From Pseudomonadota bacterium (GTDB lineage Bacteria > Pseudomonadota > Gammaproteobacteria > Steroidobacterales > Woeseiaceae), in assembly GCA_022565135.1 (NCBI GenBank), contig JADFKA010000036.1, forward strand, positions 1 to 10,685: 10,685 nucleotides of DNA, given 5' to 3'. This document shows, piece by piece, positions 6,739 to 10,685 of the stretch. Every line of letters begins with the position of its first letter. The first letter of the stretch is position 1. A model generated the notes under the pieces. That model was not told where the DNA came from, did not search any database, and saw only the letters and a list, made by a program, of their open reading frames with translations. Both the position numbers and the translations under genes were made by a program.

Positions 6739-7422
6739 TTAGCCTTGCAAAATTTCGCTGTAACCAATGATGGTCGTCAACGGTGTCCGCAGCTCATGAC
6801 TCATATTGGCCAGAAATACCGATTTGGCACGGTTTGCTAACTCCGCCGCCGCCTTGGCAGCGCGCAGCTCGACCTCCACCTGCCGTAGCTCGGTGATGTC
6901 CTGCAATGTACCCTCGTGCCTGACATGCCAGTCTGGCATTGCGGGTACATTTCTTACTGTCTCAAGCGCCGTTCGTACGCCGCCGTCCGCGTGCATGATG
7001 CGGTATTCAATTGTAAATTTCTCTCCACGTTCGTACACCTCGGCGACTCTCGCCCGGTCCTCCGGGTGTACGAGTTCAATGCCCTGATCCGATGTTGAGA
7101 AACGATTCATAAAAACTTCCGCGCTGTAACCGAAGATATGGGCATATTCGTCGGAAACATGCAAATACTTACCCGCCGTCTGATCGAATCTCCAATAGCC
7201 CAGCTTTGCAGTCTGGGCCGCTATGCGCAGCTGCTCTGAGGCCTCTTTTCCCCGGTCGCGTAATTGACGCAGCGCTTGTCTCGCACTCTCCCGGTCTTTC
7301 CATTCCAGACTGGCGATGCCCAGAATCATCCCGACAACCACCATGGCGGTAAAAAACTTGCCGTTCGCGACCTGACCGAGATCTGGCTTAATGGGAAACG
7401 AGATATGCAGCCCATGGAGCAA
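6739..7422 (-). CDS. Histidine kinase fragment 2: TM helix, PAS and H-box
   Basis: This 227-codon frame has only a TTG at its beginning, and an in-frame TAG at 7447-7449 bars longer starts. From the TTG it shows a transmembrane helix at about 24-39 ('FTAMVVVGMILGIASL'), a short coiled linker, a PAS_3-type domain at about 66-180 ending 'GTLQDITELRQVE', a coiled coil of A/E/L-rich heptads, and the HisKA H-box 'FLANMSHELRTPL' with the phospho-accepting H209 (codon 6796-6798). It ends at TAA right after 'GYSEILQG', before the second HisKA helix. On its own it could be phosphorylated only in trans and would not dimerise normally, so it is best read as part of a broken kinase. Confidence 0.6.
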   Translation of the reverse strand: MLHGLHISFPIKPDLGQVANGKFFTAMVVVGMILGIASLEWKDRESARQALRQLRDRGKEASEQLRIAAQTAKLGYWRFDQTAGKYLHVSDEYAHIFGYSAEVFMNRFSTSDQGIELVHPEDRARVAEVYERGEKFTIEYRIMHADGGVRTALETVRNVPAMPDWHVRHEGTLQDITELRQVEVELRAAKAAAELANRAKSVFLANMSHELRTPLTTIIGYSEILQG

Positions 7423-7669
7423 CGCCGCAAGACATGAGCGCCAGCGCTACAAGGATTATCGGAATGGCGAAATACTCTTGTCCGGTTGCGAACACTATGA
7501 CAACAGAGATCGAGTAGGCGACTACCCCCACAATCACTGCACCGGCTGTGCGCCGTGCGCGTCTTCGATCGTCCGAAGTAGCCGATCCGTAGCCTGCCGT
7601 CCAACGGTCCATGGCCGACGTCAGCATCGCTGGAATTTTAATCATAAAATTCGCGGCTTTCCCCCTCAC
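7388..7669 (-). CDS. Histidine kinase fragment 1: N-terminal membrane segment
   Basis: This 93-codon frame opens with a GTG at 7669; an ATG at 7645 is an alternative start. It encodes a basic N-terminal stretch ('DDRRRARR') and two hydrophobic helices at about 33-51 and 56-78, then stops at a TAA (7388-7390) in mid-topology. The next frame starts with no ATG, overlaps this one by 35 bp, and supplies another helix leading into the PAS domain. The simplest explanation is one interrupted gene. A free-standing small membrane protein cannot be excluded. GAGGGGGA at 7659-7666 lies somewhat too far from the ATG at 7645 to be a strong ribosome binding site. Confidence 0.5.
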   Translation of the reverse strand: MRGKAANFMIKIPAMLTSAMDRWTAGYGSATSDDRRRARRTAGAVIVGVVAYSISVVIVFATGQEYFAIPIILVALALMSCGVAPWAAYLVSH

Positions 7670-7672
7670 GTC

Positions 7673-7678
7673 ATTATA
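7673..7678 (-). promoter_or_regulatory. Possible -10 box (TATAAT) before the histidine kinase
   Basis: A perfect TATAAT on the minus strand lies in the 29 bp gap between the GGDEF-EAL stop and the kinase start. Nothing near 17 bp upstream resembles TTGACA, and there is no exact extended -10. Transcription from here would begin around 7666, downstream of the GTG at 7669, which would favour the ATG at 7645 as the kinase start. Confidence 0.25.
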
Positions 7679-7698
7679 GTCACCTTACTTAGTCTGAT

Positions 7699-9816
7699 CT
7701 ACGCGGTTGCCAGATTCTTCTCTAGCTGCTCCGCAGATTCCTTGGCGATTTTTACGAGCATCGCATAAAACTCGGTCGCGGAAAGAGCCTTACTAAAAAT
7801 GAAGCCTTGAATGTGATTGCACCCGTGGCTCCGCAGGAACTCCAGTTGCTGCATCGTCTCGACACCCTCGGCCACGACATTCAGGCCCAGTTGCTGTGCC
7901 ATTGCAAGAATCGCTGCACATATCGCCGCATCATCCGCTTCCTTATGCAGATCTTTCACGAAAGAGCGATCAATCTTGATCGTATCGATAGGAAATCGCT
8001 TCAGATAACTCAGTGATGAATAGCCTGTACCGAAATCGTCGATCGATAGAGAAATGCCGGCCTCTTTCAGCACATTTAGCGCAACAAGGGTTCTGGTCTC
8101 ATCTTGCAACAGGACGCTCTCCGTTATCTCCAGCTCGAGAAAGCTTGCGTCAATACCAGCATCTGACAATGCGCCAAATACGTCTTCAACAAGACCGCTG
8201 TCACGAAATTGGTGACTGGATATATTGACGGAAACAGGCACGGCTCCAATCGGCGAAGTGGACCACACTTTCACCTGATTGCAAGCTTCGCGAAGAACCC
8301 ACCGACCAATGGGCACGATCAGGCCGGTTTCCTCCGCGATTGGAATAAATTCATCAGGGCCAATGGCTCCGCGTTCAGGATGGGGCCAGCGCAATAGTGC
8401 CTCTGCGCCCACCAGTCGACCGGACTCGGCGTCAACCTTTGGCTGGTAGTGGAGCTCGAATTGCTCCTCCTCAATTGCCGTCCGAATCAGATTTTCGAGG
8501 TCGAGCCTGTGCAACGATTTGGTTCGCATCGTCTCTGAATAAAACTTGTAATTATTTCGGCCCGTATTCTTTGCGCGATACATCGCGGAATCCGCACTCA
8601 TCAGCAGTTCTTCGCCCGTCTGACCATCTTGTGGATACAGCGCTATGCCAATACTCGGCGTGACCACAAACTGATGGCCCGCGCAGGTAAACGGTGGAGT
8701 CAATGCTTGAATGACCCGAGACGCAATCATTGCGACGGTTTCTTCAGCCTCTATGCCGTAGAGTTTTATGACGAATTCGTCGCCACCAAGGCGAGCGAGT
8801 CTAATGGCTCCACATTCGACGTGATCCACAAGGGCAACGGAGTCGGTGGCTCGAATACAGGTCGCAAGCCTACGGGCTACGTCTTTAAGCAGTTTGTCTC
8901 CGATGCTATGCCCAAGAGTGTCGTTGATACGTTTAAACCGATCCAGATCTATGAAGAGCACCGCAAATTTCTGCTTATCACGCTTCGCAATCTTGATCGT
9001 GCGTTCGAGGCTCTGGCTGAAAAGCTCTCGATTGGGTAGCTCGGTCAGTACGTCAAAATAAGCAAGATTGTATATTTCTGCCTCGGCACTCTTTCGCTCA
9101 GTAATGTCTCTTACGATTGCGAGAACGGTATTCTTGTCTCGAGTAACGAACCGGGTTTCCAGGTGAATGCCAAGCCCTTCGAGGACGTGTTCGTATACTT
9201 GTGGCTTACCTGTCTCAAGCGCTCGCCTGATGCAAGCAATGGCGCGGTCATCGTTCTCACAGGGATAAAAGTTGATCTTGGACGCCGTCGTTAACGCCTT
9301 CAATTGCAGAGTATGGGTTGCGTCCGGGCCGCTCAATCCGTCCTGAACTTCACCATTTTCGTTGACAACGAATATGAGGTCGGGGATGGCACGAATTAGC
9401 CCGGTCAGGTCGCTAAGCGATCTGGCCATTTCTATGGCATTTTGGATGCGATGCGGAAGGACGGAGAGGGAAATCGGCTGCTCGATGACATCAGTTGCTC
9501 CAAAACTGAAGGCGCGCTCAACGGCTTGCTTGTCGTCGCGTTCGGTAACGATGAAAATTGCTGTCTCACAGCCTGTGTCTAGCGCTCTTATGCTCTTGCA
9601 AGCAGCAATCTCGTCCGGGGCCTGTATTTGATCATCAAGCAAGACAGCATCAGGTAGGAATTTCAAGAATTGGTCTACAGCGGCTTTCCCATCCGCGGTC
9701 GTCAATGTGCACAGGCCGAATTGGTCCAGGACGTCGCAAACGACCTGGCGCCTCTTAGCGTCCTCGAAGGCGACGAGAACGAGCGGTTTTGGCACTTTCG
9801 GAGTATTAGCATCCAT
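7699..9816 (-). CDS. REC-PAS-GGDEF-EAL cyclic-di-GMP signalling protein
   Basis: This 705-residue cytoplasmic protein has four domains. A receiver domain (about 11-125) keeps the phosphoacceptor D61 ('AVLLDDQ') and T91, but the usual acidic pair is A16-F17 and the conserved lysine is Q113 ('IEQPIS'), so phosphorylation is doubtful. A PAS domain (about 138-240) ends 'VRDITERK'. The diguanylate cyclase domain (about 248-425) has intact GGDEF at 344-348 and an RxxD (R322-D325) set off by a 13-residue insertion. The phosphodiesterase domain (about 438-690) has intact EAL (472-474), N531, the E566 region, DDFGTG (593-598), K614 and E650. Both catalytic activities therefore look possible; which dominates cannot be read. 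The ATG at 9816 follows an AAAGG ribosome binding site by 7 nt. It lies between the DUF899 gene and the broken kinase, all on one strand. Confidence 0.92.
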   Translation of the reverse strand: MDANTPKVPKPLVLVAFEDAKRRQVVCDVLDQFGLCTLTTADGKAAVDQFLKFLPDAVLLDDQIQAPDEIAACKSIRALDTGCETAIFIVTERDDKQAVERAFSFGATDVIEQPISLSVLPHRIQNAIEMARSLSDLTGLIRAIPDLIFVVNENGEVQDGLSGPDATHTLQLKALTTASKINFYPCENDDRAIACIRRALETGKPQVYEHVLEGLGIHLETRFVTRDKNTVLAIVRDITERKSAEAEIYNLAYFDVLTELPNRELFSQSLERTIKIAKRDKQKFAVLFIDLDRFKRINDTLGHSIGDKLLKDVARRLATCIRATDSVALVDHVECGAIRLARLGGDEFVIKLYGIEAEETVAMIASRVIQALTPPFTCAGHQFVVTPSIGIALYPQDGQTGEELLMSADSAMYRAKNTGRNNYKFYSETMRTKSLHRLDLENLIRTAIEEEQFELHYQPKVDAESGRLVGAEALLRWPHPERGAIGPDEFIPIAEETGLIVPIGRWVLREACNQVKVWSTSPIGAVPVSVNISSHQFRDSGLVEDVFGALSDAGIDASFLELEITESVLLQDETRTLVALNVLKEAGISLSIDDFGTGYSSLSYLKRFPIDTIKIDRSFVKDLHKEADDAAICAAILAMAQQLGLNVVAEGVETMQQLEFLRSHGCNHIQGFIFSKALSATEFYAMLVKIAKESAEQLEKNLATA

Positions 9817-9971
9817 GCTGTCGCCTTTGCTTACTGCCCAGATTGGTCTATTCGCGCAATAAGTCTCTGTAATCGCGAAGAATATCGACAGGAGGGACTC
9901 AAGTCCGCGACTGGTGTCACAGTTAGTGCAGGCAGTGATTGAGGGGACAACGGCGCCCGCTGGCTCTCGCC

Positions 9972-10574
9972 TCAGTCAGGCAGGTTGGCGCCACCGTCAT
10001 CCATCTTCTCCGGACGTTGCCAGTAGATATACTGCGGCGTCCAGTCGGCCTCGCCAATGCCGGCGAGCCCCAACAGGCTCCACATCGAGCAATAGAGATC
10101 GCCCGGGCCGAATATGCAACTGTTCTTGCGTGTGATCTTGTCTCCGTCGCGTTCATAGACGACAGCTCCGGGCATGTTATCGGTGCCTTCCATGACGGTC
10201 TGTTCGCTTATATAGTCGCCGCCGCCATGGGAAGCCAGGTGAAATCGCCATTCTCTCGAACTCGCAAACCGCCGCTGCAACTCGGGTGGATCTTTTGATA
10301 CCAGGACAACGGACATCACGGACTCAAGATGCTTGACGAAACCGTTGAAGCCATCTGCCCACAGTGTGCAGTATCGGCATCCCTGACCCATATTGTGAAT
10401 AAGCAACAACTGTTTCCTGTCGCCGAACAGATCCAGCAAACCGGTTTCACCGTTAATTGTCGCAAACGAATAATTCCGAACCTCGTCACCTACATTTGAT
10501 TTACGCAGTTCGTTGAGCTTTGCAGTGAGCTCAACTATCTGTTTTTCCACCTCGGCTATTTCTGTGTCGGCCAT
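9972..10574 (-). CDS. DUF899-family thioredoxin-fold protein
   Basis: This 200-residue protein begins with a coiled-coil-like helix ('VEKQIVELTAKLNELRKS') and then a thioredoxin/AhpC-like fold with the family hallmark 'HNMGQGCRYCTLWADGFNG' at 60-78. C66 and C69 form a CxxC in the position of the thioredoxin active site. Later features are 'LVSKDPPELQRRF' (91-103), the 'GTDNMPGAVVYERDG' region (130-144), and a C-terminal part with C153 and C162. DUF899 proteins have no firmly established activity; the fold and CxxC suggest a thiol-disulfide or peroxidase-like role. No signal peptide is seen. A G-rich stretch (about 10579-10584) may be its ribosome binding site. It is upstream of the GGDEF-EAL gene on the same strand with a 155 bp gap, so cotranscription is possible but not shown. 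Confidence 0.87.
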   Translation of the reverse strand: MADTEIAEVEKQIVELTAKLNELRKSNVGDEVRNYSFATINGETGLLDLFGDRKQLLLIHNMGQGCRYCTLWADGFNGFVKHLESVMSVVLVSKDPPELQRRFASSREWRFHLASHGGGDYISEQTVMEGTDNMPGAVVYERDGDKITRKNSCIFGPGDLYCSMWSLLGLAGIGEADWTPQYIYWQRPEKMDDGGANLPD

Positions 10575-10636
10575 GTCGCCCCCCGCTACAAAGTTGCAGT
10601 TTATGCTTTTTCAGCACCCAGCATGGCTGTACTTGT

Positions 10637-10666
10637 GGGATACTCTGCCTGCTTTCACGATTTCAA
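10637..10666 (-). promoter_or_regulatory. Candidate sigma-70 promoter for the DUF899 gene
   Basis: On the minus strand a TTGAAA (10661-10666) and a TATCCC (10637-10642) are separated by 18 bp, about 60 bp before the DUF899 ATG. The -35 is good (4 of 6 consensus positions); the -10 is weaker (3 of 6). The position fits a promoter for this gene and possibly for the downstream GGDEF-EAL and kinase genes. Confidence 0.3.
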
Positions 10667-10685
10667 GACTTTATGAAATGCGAAA

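Larger units (their letters stand above)
6019..7669 (-). pseudogene. Broken membrane sensor histidine kinase (TM-PAS-HisKA-HATPase)
   Basis: Three consecutive minus-strand frames together spell one hybrid-free sensor kinase: membrane helices, a PAS domain, a HisKA domain with its H-box, and a HATPase_c domain. Two lesions interrupt it. The membrane part (7669-7388) is out of frame with the PAS-HisKA part (7422-6739), so a frameshift must lie between 7388 and 7446. An in-frame TAA at 6739-6741 then separates the first HisKA helix from the second. Across the TAA the frame is unchanged and the spacing matches intact kinases if the stop replaces one residue. All N, G1, F and G2 box motifs survive, so the decay is recent, or the lesions are sequencing errors. 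It follows the REC-PAS-GGDEF-EAL gene by 29 bp and was probably its cotranscribed partner. Confidence 0.7.

Noticed and set aside
6739..6741. Programmed recoding (selenocysteine or pyrrolysine) at the kinase stop
   Set aside because: The codon is TAA, not TGA or TAG, and the residue position in HisKA needs no special amino acid; no downstream recoding hairpin is evident.
8629..9039. 136-codon + strand frame
   Set aside because: It is antisense to the GGDEF domain; the minus strand carries clear catalytic motifs here.

Overview
The window looks like chromosomal DNA of an environmental gammaproteobacterium. This is inferred from an RraB-type RNase E inhibitor, a membrane-anchored TolB-like/TPR protein of a kind common in marine and sediment gammaproteobacteria, moderate GC, and a c-di-GMP enzyme with a marine-gamma style GGDEF insertion. 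I saw no rRNA, tRNA, CRISPR array, insertion sequence or phage gene.

Left part (1-4085, + strand). The window opens inside a gene for a membrane-anchored TolB-like/TPR protein whose true start lies outside the window. Three small genes follow tightly: an OsmC-family protein (36 bp gap), a VOC/glyoxalase-fold protein (13 bp gap) and an NADPH-dependent FMN reductase (1 bp overlap). They read as one operon of thiol, electrophile and redox-stress functions. A 175 bp spacer with a short palindromic repeat separates them from an independent RraB-family gene.

Middle (4126-6138). A secreted metal-dependent amidohydrolase lies on the minus strand, convergent with rraB. Divergent from it, and probably using a TTG start, is a small four-helix membrane protein of unknown function.

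Right part (6019-10574, - strand). Read in the transcription direction: a DUF899 thioredoxin-fold protein, then a REC-PAS-GGDEF-EAL protein, then 29 bp later a membrane PAS-HisKA-HATPase sensor histidine kinase. The kinase is broken. Its N-terminal membrane part is in a different frame from the PAS-HisKA part, and an in-frame TAA splits the dimerisation/histidine domain from the ATPase domain. Its C-terminus also runs about 120 bp antisense into the membrane-protein gene. The receiver domain of the neighbouring GGDEF-EAL protein has lost its acidic pocket and conserved lysine while both c-di-GMP motifs are intact. The most interesting reading is a former kinase/c-di-GMP two-component pair that has lost its phosphotransfer arm. 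This is an inference, and sequencing errors in the kinase must be excluded first. I found no clearly novel defence or mobile system.
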